Position numbers and translations under genes: made by a program
NCBI GenBank assembly: GCA_023376005.1
Contig: CM042157.1
Coordinates: forward strand, 56,067,287-56,131,286
From: Doryteuthis pealeii
Lineage: Eukaryota > Mollusca > Cephalopoda > Myopsida > Loliginidae
Direction: 5' to 3'
DNA: 64,000 nucleotides
The notes under the pieces: generated by a model
Seen by the model: the letters and a program-made list of their open reading frames with translations, nothing else
The model's database searches: none
What the model was told of the DNA's origin: nothing
Part shown: positions 1-13,375 of the stretch, in pieces
How the letters are laid out: each line of letters begins with the position of its first letter
Position numbering within the stretch: position 1 is the first letter of the stretch

Positions 1-1728
1 TATACAAAGTGCCATCTTGGAGAACTTCTGCGGAGAGCTCGATTTATATTTGACACCAGAATATCAGCCGAGCATTGACAAGCCAATAAGAAATATCAAT
101 AAAGAAAGATAGGTTTTCAAATTACAGCTTCGTTGACCACTGATTCAGTAGAGACAGGCAGATGATAGTCAAGGAGTTGAAAAATACTTATCAATTCACT
201 AAAGTGAACAAAAAAAAAAAAAATTCTACCACAATTTTATACACCCCTAAAAAACTTATTTTTTTATAAAAAATAATTTTCTTCTAATACAAAATTTAGG
301 TAATCTTTGTGTTAACATTATAGAATCATAAATTTGATGTTATTAGGTATCAAATGTTATCACAGGTCCACAGATTGAAAATCTGTAATATAACCAAAAA
401 TATAAATTTATAGTTAGTCACAAAAATAAGTACAGGGTGTTTTAGAAAATCAATATCATTTCAGAAGTCTAATAACTTGACCAATTCTTATTCATTGATC
501 TCAAATCTTTTAACACGCATACTGTAGAAACAATTCAAAATTCAACAAGAACATGGTGGCTGATAGACATCAGTAGTTGGAAAAACTTATCAATCATTAA
601 AATGAAAAAAAATAAATTCTACTTCAATATTATATAACTGGAATAAAAGCCAAATGCTAGCAGACTGATCCTGGGATGAATAACTAGTTATTACAATATG
701 CCATTATTTCTACCATGCAGTTCATTACTTTACCAAAAGCAGACTGATATATATTTTAAAGTCAGCTTCATACTAACATACATAGCTTGAACTTGTATTA
801 TCTTTTATATATACTTTCACTTTCTATTTTTTTTTTTCTTTTTTTTTTTTAAAAACCCTCTTTCAAATATGTTAATTCTTTTCTGCGTCTACAATTATTT
901 TTTTTATAACTATCAATTGAATACAAAACCTTGGAGTATTTATTCTGTTAAGAGTCACCAAATAGAAAAATATAAACACCGAAACACAGAAATAATTTTA
1001 TACTGCAGACATTATTGCTTATAGCTATAATGCGTTCATCCATAAATTGATCTGCAATTTGCAAATGTTACCTGAACAAATATCTTTTTGGATTACCTTT
1101 AATAAATAAGGAAAAGACGATCATTTTGCCAATCTTTAAAGCAAGTCATAAGGTTTCAAAGTAGAAATGATCTGATGAATAGCCTAATGGCTTTAACTCT
1201 GTAAAAGCAAATCTGAACAAAATAAATAAGAAAACATATATCAAATGTGTATACATGTGTGATGTACATATTCTCCGGTGTCTTTTTCATTAAACGATTG
1301 ACTCATTATTTCTATGCGACATATATCAAAATACAAAAGCCAAACTTTGAACAAAACAGGGTTTTGAATTGCAAGATATTTAACTATAACATTACTAAAT
1401 AATCTTAATCAATCTTAATAAAATCAATCATTTTTCTTGGTTAAGAAATAGCTCACGTTACCTACAAGTGTGTGTTTCAGATTTATTTTCCTTGATACTT
1501 TATTTAAAAGTTTTTTCTGTAGATATATAAAACCCTTTTCTCCCGCTTAGCAATTTCTGAATATATCTACTATTCCTTCCTTTTATAAGAATTTTATTTT
1601 CCCCATTGCTTAAAGGTGGAGGGGAAAAGGTTATTGTTACCTTTATATGAAGGATTGTTCATAAACTAAAAACTTCTTACTTTCATTACCAAATGTTCAA
1701 GTGAGCTAGATTCTTTAAACAACATTCT

Positions 1729-1951
1729 TGTATACTCTCTTGTAACTCGGTATCCAGAAGTTAACAGAGAAATAATAGGGTATGAGAGAACAAGTGAGAA
1801 ATCATGGTAATTCAATCTGTAATGCTAATTAGTCTTGGTTCACCTTGTTATAATTGCTCCCATAGTAAACCTTCCCCCCCCCATCCTTAATACTTTCTTT
1901 TCTATTTATTTCTCTGTGCTAACTCTGATTACTCAAGTATACAACATACTC
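1729..1951. mobile_element. Fold-back MITE, contig 1 copy
   Basis: Copy of the element described at 49776-49969, with extra indels. The inverted arms are TTGTAACTCGG... near 1740 and the run ending CAAGTATACAAC near 1944. A poly-C run (1875-1883) lies in the middle. Confidence 0.6.
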
Positions 1952-3689
1952 TACTAAATCAATCTAATTATTTAAGGAACTGCTACATCAAGTGTAAAAA
2001 AAAAAACACAGGAGCGTATACACACAGACATAGGGCTAACTGCTTTATGCTACAAGATGCTCAGTGTCAGGGATAGTTTCAGTGACCCTTTTTGACTATT
2101 AGAAGCACCACAAGCAATGCCTTAAAGCTGTAAATACATCTGAAATTTCAACATCTCCTCTCCCTTTTTTCATTTGGCACCTTCAGTATGTAACAATACA
2201 TATTTGCCTAGTCGTTTGGCCAAGCAGCACACTGAACAATGAAGTCACCTTATTGTATCATTCTAATCAGACTTTGGACACTCACACCCACAACTATTTT
2301 TTTGGAAACCTTCCACGCAACACAACCAGTATAGCACACACGATTGTTCTCAACTTTGTGTGCCTCTTCACAAATAGAGTTCGTAAACAAATTCCTGAAT
2401 GCATTAAAATGTACAACAAGTGACTCCATAGGTGTATTACCATCTGCGAGAAATGAAGAATTAAAAACAGTTATTTTACCTTATATGACATGATTATATT
2501 TATAAACCAAAAACTTTGTGCTTTCATCTAACTAAAACTTCTCCTATGGCCTCAATGGGCAAGATTCTTTATTGTGTTCCCCCCAACACACACAAAAAAA
2601 TTCCTGTTTCTTCTTTTTCAGTTAATATTCAATAAAATCAAAGCATAGCATGTATTTGTCCTTCTTAATTTCAATTTTTATTAAACTATTCATATACCTT
2701 TGTTAGTATTTAGATTTTCTGACCTGTTGTCCTGATCTTATTGTCTATATAACATTTAACCCCAGTTAGACACCTGGCTATAAAGTGATTGAGTTGAATT
2801 ACAGTTTTAAGTGACAATTCATCTGAGAGATTGCAGGCTTCAGTCCTGATACAGACAAAATTCTAACATAGCTTAACACTTTACTTGGTCATGGTTAACG
2901 GAATAGGAACAATCTACCTCATGGATTATAAAGGGTTTGGTTTGAAGTTGCAGCAAGCGCTCTTGAGTTTGACAAGAAGGCTGGATCACGTATGATATAA
3001 ATATTTCAAGTCTTCATTTTTAAAAATTTCAGACAAATATTAATAATGCATCAATACTCTGTAGTAAGTTTTAGTATCATAGGAATTATTCAACCAATGA
3101 CTGAATAAAGTACCCATAATCATTTGTGCTATAATATTGCAATAATCTTTTAGTTTTAGTCAGTAAAAAAACAAATAAAAAAATTGAATTAAATGTCAAA
3201 TTTTGCTTAAATTTAAATGATAACAAATTCTCAATTATAAATAAGAATTTTTTTCAGAATTTCTTGTCCAAAACTTAGGTATAGCACTTATGATCTTACA
3301 ACTCAAAACTGTATTGCAGAGCAAACATACAGACATATCCTACCAAAATTCAACAGCTTGCAAGATAATTTGCCTCACATTAGGAGAAATAAAATCTATA
3401 ATAAAAGCACAGCACCCCAGTGGATATTTCTCTGTAACAGGCAATAAAACATTAGTCTTGAACTATTTTTTCACTTTCTGTCAATACAGTTTCTGAACTA
3501 GGATGAGATATGTGAGACTGTTAAATAAAGTTGATTATATAGTTCTGTGTTAATATATGCATCTCTAACTTTTGGGCTGAAAAATCTAAAAAAATAGTTT
3601 GCTCTTATTCCTATTAATTATGGCTTACTTAATCTAAATGTAACTTTTCTTTTTAAGGGGGGGAGAAATCACCAGAATGTCAGACCTTA

Positions 3690-4300
3690 TTGATCTAGGG
3701 CTGTTCAACTTCAACCTTTTTTTTTACCCCTTATGACCCCTTTTTTCATTTTTACTCTGCGTAATCTCCATAAGCCAATTCAAGATGTTAAAAATTCCGA
3801 TTGTATTTTTATAATTAAATATGTAATTAGAAATTGTATAAAATATGTTAAGATAATCTTGTGTATTGTAGAAATATAAGAATGTATTGCATTCTATTGA
3901 ACAATGAATGCTTCACTAGCTAAATAAGTATAATATACAAGGATATATCTATTAAAAATACTACTTTGGTGCTACTTTATTAAATGAACTTCTCATTGTG
4001 TTTAGTGGCGTTCTACTAGTTTTTGCAATTTCAGCTCTAATAATTGTCAAGATAATCAAAAGACCTCTTTGTACAATTCAAGATAGCTTAAAAAGCTTTT
4101 ATAGCAAGTTATGAAACCAGATCAATAAGATGAAAGAAAAAGCAGTAACAGCGTATAAATATGTCTAAAGCATTTTTTTTTCATTGACCACTGAAAAAAA
4201 CTATTGTAGACCCTCTATTTACTATTTATCTTTGCACTAACCCCTCAAAAAATTCATATAGCACCCCACAAGAACCATTGCGAACCCAGTTACTAGGGTA
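3690..4300. mobile_element. Possible hAT-like non-autonomous element, contig 1 copy
   Basis: Same block as 47480-48115 in the cleaner arm, opposite orientation. It starts near GGGCTGTTCAAC and ends near CACAAGAACCATTG. See that entry for the reasoning. Confidence 0.3.
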
Positions 4301-5219
4301 ACAATTCCATGGATTTATTTGAATTATTTGCACTGAGCATGTTTTTAATCACTAGGGCTTTAACACATAGGCGAATCAATTTCAGGACAACTAAATTTAT
4401 CAGCAGGTACATTATAAAATTAAAAAAAGGGTTTGAAAATTCAATCTCTTACCTCCAGCCAAATAATGACAAATGTATGGAGAGTTGTCACATTTGATTG
4501 AATTTAAAAATTAGCTATTGGGCAACAACATGCTTCAAATCACAAGTATTTATAAAAAGTTCTATAATCAGGTCAATGACCATTCAAGAAATATATTGAG
4601 AAAGATAACTATTCTTTGTCATTGCATAGTATTGAACTCATCATGTCTCTTGCCTGTTTTCATTCATACAACGTGTCTACTTACCATCCCTCTTCTGAAT
4701 ACCAAAGGACAACAGTCTGTCTTCTTCTATAAAAATAATTAATATTCTAACATTATTCTTCTTGACTTTTCAGGAAACAGTGAAAGCCCACATTTAACAT
4801 GAACTTTGAATGAGAACATCTTTCATCCTCAACAAGATTGATTTCTCATAACTCGTATCTACACTGATGCTCAATGATCAGTTTTAAAGATGCAGGATTA
4901 TATTCAACTTTTCCCTCATATTATTTTAAATCAATTGTACTGCAATATTTTGTTCATTCTGGAGGGAATTCTTTCAGTTACATATCTTTATCAAATTGTT
5001 CTAATTATTCTGAATGATATTTATTTCTTTGAAAGAATAACAATCTTATTTATTGTAATCCTAACAGTAACAATTTATTAATATATCTTTTACAATATTT
5101 TTATATTATCACAATTTGATTAAGTCTTAATATTCACAAATGCAATATGCATGTATGAAGAGACATATACTAGCGGTGAAGAAAAAAAAAGTTTGGGTAT
5201 GTGCTAGTTTGTGAGAGTG

Positions 5220-5740
5220 TATATCACATGATAAAGCAGTGCGACAGGCCGTGGTAAGTAACATATTATAGTTGATAGTATCATGGTAGTTGCGTTTGCA
5301 CTAAACATTTGTGTATTACCTCTCACTGTTATTTTTTGGAAAGATGCACTAGCTATTTCAGGAAACTTAGGCTTTACATGTTCAAACAATTCCGTGGAGG
5401 TAACCAAAAACCATTTGTTGTGCAAAAGTGGGGCACATATGATCACAAATACACTAACACAGATGATTCAGAAATTATTGCTTGAGAATTGCCTAAGAAC
5501 CCTTGACAATCACGACAAGGTTACGGTAGGCCTAAAATTCTGATCGAAGTTGTGCTCCAAGCCATAGAGGTAAATCTGTTGAGATTATCAGGCAAAGTTA
5601 CTGCCTCTCACCAGTCCAGTGTTGATGTCGTCACATTCATTGATCTTCACAAAAGAAATCCAGACCTATTGAATTGTTACCTCACGATTACCAGAAATAT
5701 ATGCCAAAAACTTTTTGGGACTCAATCCAAGTAAAATACC
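5220..5740 (+). pseudogene. Tc1/mariner transposase N-terminal relic, contig 1 copy
   Basis: Copy of the relic at 46130-46590. Pieces visible in different frames include VEVTKNHLLCKSGAHM and LRLSGKVTASHQSSVDVV. The frame is broken by indels. Confidence 0.5.
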
Positions 5741-5917
5741 AACTATACAAATTGTATGTATGAATATATTTACACCTACATAGCATGTTAACATAGGAAA
5801 TGTATAATTAAAATCCTGTTCATTAAATTTGGAGGTAGGTAGGTTGAGTTTCAAGTGTAGCATGTCAACACTTGTTTCAGTTATCTTAATGCGCCAAAAT
5901 CATTCATTGTTTATTTG

Positions 5918-6240
5918 GGGGGGGGGGGGGGTTGCAAACAACTTATGTGATTGAAGCAAATATATTGTATTTATAATAATAAATAATTTGCAAATAATTA
6001 TTAACTTCCAGTAATTATTCTTAATATAAATATTTTGCTCAAATTATATTGGTTTCAAGTATTCCTAATCAAATACAAATAATCTGTACACAATTATCAT
6101 GCATTTAACTACTCTCTCCCTATTAATCATTTTAAATTTGGTAAACACTACAAACTTACAGTCACAAACACCATTAGGCCATTTTATTAACACAATGCTT
6201 TACGTTATTGAGAGATAAATAGCTTTGATGGGCGGAGGGA
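5918..6240 (+). repeat. Poly-G run, VNTR-type array and degraded 5S-like sequence, contig 1 copy
   Basis: A G run at about 5918-5931 is followed by degenerate ~45-base units of the type AATAATTTGCAAATAATT...GGTTTCAAGTATTCCTAAT. At about 6155 comes CTTACAGTCACAAACACC, a weakened match to the start of metazoan 5S rRNA. The left-arm copy is 37636-37945 and the right-arm copy 45630-45935. Confidence 0.5.
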
Positions 6241-6954
6241 GAGAGCAAAAAATATATTTCAGTGCAAAGAAAAATTTCTCAATAAGCTATATTCAAACAA
6301 TATGAGGGGTTTCACTATTAGCAGTAAAATTTTAATGGCAGTAAACCACCAAATATAAGTCTCAATGATTGTTCCAGACTATTAGTGTCCAATTATCAGT
6401 GTTTTGATAGCAAATGTAGTTCAAAATTATACAGTTCTATTTAACTCATGATTTTTAAGATAGAAAATCATGAAAATTAAAAAAATGCTTGATATTTTCT
6501 AATAGTTCTCACCATCACTAAATAATCAATAGTTCATTACAGCCCTCACCATACTTTTTTGTTTGAATAATGTAACTTAAAACGATAGTCGAATAGTAAG
6601 CATAGATTAGCACAACATTATATGAATGTTTACATCACATCATTAAAAAACATTAGCCACAAATTATTTTCTGTTTAAAGTTAAATGTAAGATACCAGAT
6701 TTTAAAAAATGGGGTTAAGATAGTTGACAAATCACAAGCCAAGGGATGTTGGGATTTATTTTGAAAATTATACAGCTAAAGGAATAACATTTTGGTCTTC
6801 TATTACAATGGCTATTAAGTAATCCAGTGCATGTATGTAGAGAAATAATTTATGTTGAATCATAATTAGGGTAGACTTGTGAATGAGATACTGAAATTCC
6901 TCGATACTGAATATGGATGATCCATTAAATTAGTATGGCATATCTATATTTGTT

Positions 6955-7345
6955 AAAAAATAAACTGCGCTTCAGATTGCATTGTTTTAATGGCATGTCA
7001 AAACTGTCTAGGGATCTTTTATGCTTATAGATTTGGGAATCACATTCCTCAGACATAATATTTCTATTTTTTGTTGTGTAGATTATTTTAAGATTTTCTT
7101 GCACAAATAATCCCTATTGAAATATAAACTAATTTTAAACAAATTTATTGGTGACCCATGGGGACTCTGGCATCCAGAGTTACAGAGTGACCTGGGAGTA
7201 ATGGCAATGAAAGAGTATTCCATTCCTCCCCAGAATCTCCAAAACTGGAGTTCACCATCAGATGTAAATTTAGCTGTCATACCAAGACACCTCTTGTTGG
7301 AAGTCTACCTATCTGAGGATTACGCTCAGCTGTTCTAGGACCAGC
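6955..7345 (+). repeat. VNTR-core element, contig 1 copy
   Basis: Head near ATGGCATGTCAAAACTGTCTAG, a short core, then the 3' module with GACCTGGGAGTAATGGCAAT and TCTCCAAAACTGGAG. Other copies of the same locus are 38640-39010 and 44570-44945. The family is described at 51890-52500. Confidence 0.65.
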
Positions 7346-7394
7346 TAATAGGCCTGATAACAATCGATGACCTAAGAGTCACAATTACAAACAA

Positions 7395-7457
7395 CAACAC
7401 ACACACACACAAACCACACCACATATATATATATTATATATATATATTATATATATG
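7395..7457. repeat. CA then TA microsatellite
   Basis: A (CA)n run passes into (TA)n. The same compound repeat is near 39050-39110 and 44476-44530, differing in length in all three copies. Confidence 0.85.
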
Positions 7458-8139
7458 TAATTGAGTGTATTTTGGTATTTAGGGATACATAATCATACTG
7501 ACAGAAATCAGATTATCGATCTACTGTGACAAGAAGCATTACATAACAGAACAAGAAGGAAGGAGTCATTTGATGGCTCAAAGAATTACGTACAAAAAAA
7601 AGAAAGAAAGAAAGAAAGAAAAAAACCATTCAACCCCCGAGTGCAAATCTGATAGCATGATAATACAAAGACAAAGAGATAGAAAATGCTGAATAAGCAC
7701 AAATATTTGGAATACAAAAATAGTTTGAAATATTCTCATTAAGAATGAGGTTGTTTGAAAGATAAATTTACAAAAGGGAAAGGTAACTTCCATTGATGAT
7801 GGAAAATCTTTTTATTTTTTTGTGAAGTGGTCTTTCACAAAATAAATTGTAATTAACATCAATAGACTTAAAATAATAATATACTATATATATATATATA
7901 TATATATAGTATACTAAATTGATACATCATACACATTTGTTGGTTTTCATAAACCTTTTATTTTATATATATATAATATTATATATATATATATTAATAT
8001 AAATGACTCTCTTTGTCCGCAATTTTCAACACATGCAGGGTTCATCCAATGAACAAACCTCCATAGTATTGCTTATAGTGGTGAAGGCGTTGTTGTTGTA
8101 CCCACCAACACTTTTTGGCCACAGTCATAGGAGAAGAAA

Positions 8140-8400
8140 TTGTACATAGGAATGCCACAAACTCAATCAATGACTGACCTCGTTTTTCAATTCAGAGTTG
8201 TTTCTTCTCTAGACTGTTACATATACAAGGTTAAAGAGCCCAGTCTGCGCCTCACTACTTTTACCCATAATTGTAGGATAATATATAGGGATTCATACTT
8301 TTCCCAAGAGGTATTCAGCGACTGTGAAATGACTAACAGCCTTGTCTTGGGATTTGAACTCGGAGTCGAATGAGTCCATTCTTTGACAAACCATTATGCC
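8140..8400 (-). mobile_element. tRNA-derived SINE, family 2, contig 1 copy
   Basis: Minus-strand SINE. Its reverse complement contains the box-B-like GAGTTCAAATCC degraded to a CGAGTTCAAATCC form near 8350-8365 and a tail with CCAGTCTAG...GAAG. Same locus as 39770-40050 and 43562-43830. Confidence 0.55.
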
Positions 8401-8529
8401 ATACATATATAATATACGTATATATACTATATATATATATACACGGACAGTGCCAATGGTATTTAGGCACACTTCATTTTAGATTTAATACTGTATGCAA
8501 CATTAACCTTCACATTATCTTTTTCAGAA

Positions 8530-9300
8530 CATCATAATGACAAAACCCTATGTTAAACAAATGAAATAAAAAACAATGCTGGTGATTGTGGCACTAAAGG
8601 ACTGATCATGAGATTTAGAAATTGCACATTTCTTAAATTGGCAAAGTTAAGTGACAATGATGCAATGAGAGTTGAATCAATTGGTCCAAATTCGCAAAGA
8701 AAAGTTTTGTGTGTTAAATCAACAATTATAAATGTTTGTTGTCATGAAGAATATGGATACAAATCTCTATTAAGAGAAGGTCAATCATTTTAGAAAAAAA
8801 GGAAAACAGCTTCAACAGATCTAAAATCCTGCACGAATCTAGATGTGATTTTCTACAGATAAGAAACAATTCTGACCCAAGACCAAAAAATTAACAGAAG
8901 GAAATGACAAATGGCTATGTTATAGATGTGCTGACGCAGTGATACCACACAGTGTATGCATGTACGGCCTATCATCTTCCATTCAAAAGACTCGCTCATT
9001 CCTACAAGGCTCAAGGGGAACACAAGAATGGATGGCTGCAATCTGTCTACAATGTCACATCCACCCCCAAACATTATGGTCCTTAACTCTCCAGATTTCA
9101 ATTATTCTGACTATGCGATGGAGCATTTGTTGACGAAAGAAAGTTAATGAACTCCCATAACACCGAGCACCCTTTAAAGACTGCCAATAGGTTCAATAAA
9201 TGACCAACGATGAACAAGGATCAGTCAATTGAGAGCTTGTGACGATATTTCAACCTCATATGGAGACAGCTTATTCATGCTAGTGGTGGAGTTCATTTAA
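8530..9300 (+). pseudogene. Mariner-type transposase relic, contig 1 copy
   Basis: Copy of the relic at 42680-43450. An open stretch at 8608-8793 covers the N-terminal half in one frame. The motif NSPDFNYSDYA near 9085-9115 is the catalytic-region SPDxNxxDY signature in degraded form. Confidence 0.55.
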
Positions 9301-10244
9301 ATAAGATTATCATTCTAAATTAACTTTTATGTTTGTTATTTTTATTAAATAATTATTTCTGTTGTTACTATAGGATTTTTTTCTGAAACTGAAATCTGTC
9401 CTCAAATACCCTCTGCACATATACTATAATATTATACTATATACCTATAGTATTCACACACACACATAATACACACACACACACCACATATGTAGCACAC
9501 TGGCAGTTATTTGCAAATAATTGAAAAATGATTTTGTGAGAAACAATATCAAGTCAAATAAAAAAGAAACTAATAGTCACTAGGTTGTCCTGACTTCGCA
9601 TCAGACATATAAAGTACAAGTTAAAAAGAACACATAAGTAAAACAAGAGGATAACAAAAATGAGCAAAAACAAAAGAGAACAACATTGTTCCAAATGGAA
9701 TTTTCCCTCTATTATTTCCCTAAATTTTTCAGCATGTCAGCAGTGTATGTGTTCCATTGTAACTCCCTCCTAAACAAAAAAACCCAAATAAAAACTAACT
9801 TTGAATAATCCACCTTGCAGTATGTGCATCGATACAGAACAACTGAGAACATTAATGAAATTAAACCATTGACCTGCTCAATTAGCAGTGTTCAAGATAT
9901 AAATGAATATTGTTACATAAATCACCCTATACAAACCACAAAAAGACCAAGTTAAGCAGAACAAACTAATGAGCATACTACCCAAATGTCAGAATAGTGC
10001 TACTTTGCAAAAAACAGCAACCAATAACTCAAAATTATATATCTCTGAATATCTAGTGAAAAGCAATTTTCAAGTTAGAGCTTTTAACAAATTAGGGAAG
10101 AAAAACAAAAAGCTTTCAGACTAATGTAACGTACCTTTTTAATTTTTACTATAGATGCAAAGGTAAAACAAAATACCTTGTGAACTAGTAATTTATAAGT
10201 ATACTTATTAATCAATTAGTGTGGCTGATGTGTATTTGCACGAT

Positions 10245-11100
10245 ATACTACTACTATATTATATATTATAATACTATATACTACTATATTAACATATAAA
10301 CAATAATGTTATGGATAAGTAGACCATGAGAAAGACTTCAATGTAACAATAAAAGCAACAGTGGTTGGAAATGCTGCTAGATTTAGCCACAAAGACTGAG
10401 GAAGTGGTTTTTGTAAATCTCTTTTCTAAATTGCAGCCAAAAGTACTGAACCAGCACAAAGATGTGCTCATCTATAAAAATGAAAATAAATGCAACATTT
10501 TCTTAGAGTAGAGAAAATTACTCTTGTCAAATGGTCTCAAAAGACTATAGACAAATAATTGATTCTGTGCCATCAATAATTTAAACAACTAAATTTTATA
10601 AAAGATATTTTTTTCTTTGTCTAATTCATTTGAAAACATTAAAGTCAATAAATAGAAAGATAGTCATTACACCATATAAAATAAATGGAACAACTCTTGA
10701 ATTATTCCACATTGCATGATTCTTTTTATTGTAAAGATAAAAAATTTATAGTTATTTCACTGGACCCCACCAATGCCATTTGGACCACCAGAAGGACTAT
10801 TAGTTCAGTAGTTGTTCCTGACAGATCAAATCATAGGGACTACGCACAACTCCGAGTCATTACATTGGCTACGTGAAAAACAACTTGCATCGGATTCCCT
10901 TCCGCGGTCATTTCCTCAGGCACTTGAGCAATAAACCAGGCCCTGCCCCTTTGATCAAGAGGCAAGTGTTGCCCTGAAGGGTAGACCCCAGGGATCACGC
11001 TGTATTAATATCTTACTGGTTCAATAGCTTAAAGCTATGGCTTGAAAGCCCTACATCAGGTAAGATTATATAATTATTTTGATAACACTAATAAGAAGTA
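10245..11100. other. Start of unique contig 1 sequence; no gene seen
   Basis: TA-rich for the first 50 bases, then AT-rich unique DNA. A more GC-rich stretch (about 10760-11010) looks repeat-like but matches nothing else in the window that I can recognise. Open frames here are short and unsupported. Confidence 0.4.
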
Positions 11101-11119
11101 CAGTTGTGGAATGGCTTTA

Positions 11120-11290
11120 TGTCCAGTATCAGCTGAGACAGTGCTAGATCAGGGAGATTGTTTTGCTCTGAGGTAGAGTGCCAGATCTATCATTAGCTCT
11201 GCACCTTACCTGCACATATCCAAGCTTGCTACTCAATGCACTGAGGAACCCAAACCTTGTGGTTCTGAGAAGGATGCTCTAATTGACCTG
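11120..11290 (-). mobile_element. Degenerate tRNA-derived SINE, family 1
   Basis: The run GGGAGATTGTTTTGCTCTGA ... CAGATCTATCATTAGCTC ... GGAACCCAAACCTTGTG is a weathered version of the minus-strand SINE at 61500-61757. The tRNA-like boxes are eroded. It is far more diverged from that SINE than the mirrored pair are from each other, so it is a genuinely separate, older insertion. Confidence 0.6.
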
Positions 11291-11339
11291 AACTAAACTG
11301 GAAAACTTGATTATTTAATGGCCCATGTCAACCTGCTAG

Positions 11340-11760
11340 GGTTACTTTTATGTTTGCATTAATTGTATAGTTTTATTTACATTTTTTGTGAAAGTTTCTC
11401 ATAAGAGATTTTTGTTCACAGTGTATATGATAATCAAGTTATTCTTAACTCTAACTATAGATTATTCATATGGTTTAAATAATAATTTCTATGCTAATAA
11501 TAGTCATCTCTGTTTACATACAGTATATGTTTCACAGTACAAATAAAAATCCTTTGTAAAACCAATCTATAACTTCAAGCAACTATACTTAATGGAATAA
11601 TTTACCAGTTATATATAGCATCAGAGTATTCTATCTAATCATTAACTGATTTATTCACAATCAGCTTGGTTTTTAAGTAGCTATTCCTGTTTATATAGAT
11701 TTCTTTGTACACAGGTGGTTTCATGTATTCCTAGAATAAACGCTTTAACCTGCTATGGCA
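11340..11760 (+). repeat. Degenerate tandem-core array of the VNTR-core family
   Basis: Loose ~45-base units of the form AATAATTTCTATG..., GTACACAGGTGGTTTCATGTATTCCT repeat with drift. Neither the head module nor the 3' module of the family is clear, so only the core seems to remain. Confidence 0.4.
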
Positions 11761-12950
11761 ATAGTCAAGAAGGAAAAACTCTGGAATTCAAACACAGTTG
11801 TAGACCTGAGGGAAGACTGCTCTGCTGGGAATATTCCTGACCCGAAGACATCGCTACATGGTAGCACCCTCACCACCACCCAAACCAGGTATAGCCGGGG
11901 CTAGGTGGACAACACAGAGGACAGGTGTGCTAAAAAATATCCTAAAAAAAAAAAAAAAGATGGAGATATAGGATATTAAACAAAGCTCAACCTGATGATG
12001 AACAAAATCAACTGTCGATTTGTGACAACTTTTCTTGCATAAAAAAAAAAAGAAGACTTAATCTAATCTGAGCAGATTAAAATTTTCATGTTGTCAAAAG
12101 ATAAAACAATCTTTTTTCTTTTTTAATCAGTTTATGCTTAATTGTTCATGATTAAAGCATTTTCTGTGTCATTACAAAGAAAAAAGAAGGAAAAAAAACC
12201 TATGGTTGATATTTTAAAAAGTAGAATAAATAACCATAACTAATTTCAACTGCTGCTTTGCAAAGAGGACTCGAGTATGTGTGCTTCTCAGCAATGAAAA
12301 TAATCAATATGCCTAAACAGGTGGGAGAGAGAGGAGAGTTATTTCTGACCAGTAGCAGTAAACCAGCCAACTAATCGTTCATGTCGGCTTCACATTAAAG
12401 ATGTTGCAAATCAGTAGCCATGGCAACAATACCAGGTAGATTGAAGCCGGGTGCTAGAACGTTATCAAGGGGAACAAATTTGGCTTTTCTCTGACCAGTA
12501 AAAACTCATGTGTCAGAAGTAACTTGAATTAGGAAGTTGTGGTTTTTTTTGGCTTGGGGTCGGGGGCAGAAACCAAATTTTATTGACTTTCAAGTCACAG
12601 AGTTGACCCCCAAAGCCAACAAGGAACTAATTTTAGATTTATAATATTTCATAATGTTAAATACTGTTTCTAATTCATTCCAGGTGGCTTACCTGAAATA
12701 TAAGTATATTCATAACAAATCAATTGGCAATGACATTAAGCCTAAACAAATGACCATACAGTTCAGTAATAAGATATTTTAGATTATTGGGTAAGTTGTC
12801 TTGATTCTGTTTCAAGTTGGACATTTCTTCAATTCAAGACTATGTGAGCAGATCAAAAGCTAAGAATCTATTAAGTTATAATCTCATATATATAATTGGG
12901 GGAAGAGTTACTTGTCTGTCATGCAGATATAATGCCTAAAGATTTCGATT
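11761..12950. other. Non-coding stretch with SINE-like fragments
   Basis: A fragment at 11765-11810 (CAAGAAGGAAAAACTCTGGA) recalls the tail of SINE family 2. Poly-A runs occur near 11943 and 12040. The remainder is AT-rich with nothing recognisable as coding. Confidence 0.35.
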
Positions 12951-12951
12951 C

Positions 12952-13375
12952 GATTGATTTTAACAGCAGATAGCTTCCATCCATCTGGGCGTCATTTATA
13001 CTTAGAATGTATGGATCAATTTCAATGGCATTGTTTGTATTTATCTATTTTTTTGTGTTTAGTTGCTTCTTACGTTTTTTTCTGCCATAAGGTTATATGA
13101 TACTAAGTTAGTCTGATCTAATACTAATTAAATTCTTAAAACAGATCATATTTCACCTTCAAGATAGGACCTATAGTGTACCACTCCACATCAGGGTGGA
13201 CCTGGATCAGTATGGCAATGAAGACGGTATTCCACATTCCCTAGTATCTCCAGAACTGGAGCACTCAGCAGCAGATGCAGTTTAGTGTCATATCCAGACA
13301 CCCTCATTTTTTTGGCAGGGGAGTGGGGGGCAGTCAATACTCCTCTGCGAGGATACAGTCAGTTGTAATGATACA
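12952..13375 (+). repeat. VNTR-core element, degenerate
   Basis: Head GATTGATTTTAACAGCAGAT, then about one core unit. The 3' module carries GTGGACCTGGATCAGTATGG, TCTCCAGAACTGGAG and GCAGTTTAGTGTCATA, then a GGATACAGTCAGT end. Confidence 0.65.

Larger units (their letters stand above)
1..10244 (+). repeat. Third copy of part of the palindrome arm, on contig 1
   Basis: Collinear with 31962-41806 and with the reverse complement of 41807-51620. It shares the same MITE, hAT-like block, transposase relics, poly-G run and microsatellites, with its own set of small insertions. It is about 4% longer than the other two copies, suggesting insertion-type errors. After 10244 it runs into unique sequence, whereas the other copies fold back. 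It probably represents the same locus in an overlapping contig. A diverged haplotype is possible, but the indel spectrum argues against it. Confidence 0.88.

Noticed and set aside
7395..7457. CRISPR-like or satellite array
   Set aside because: Simple dinucleotide repeat without spacers; no array of repeats and unique spacers occurs in the window.
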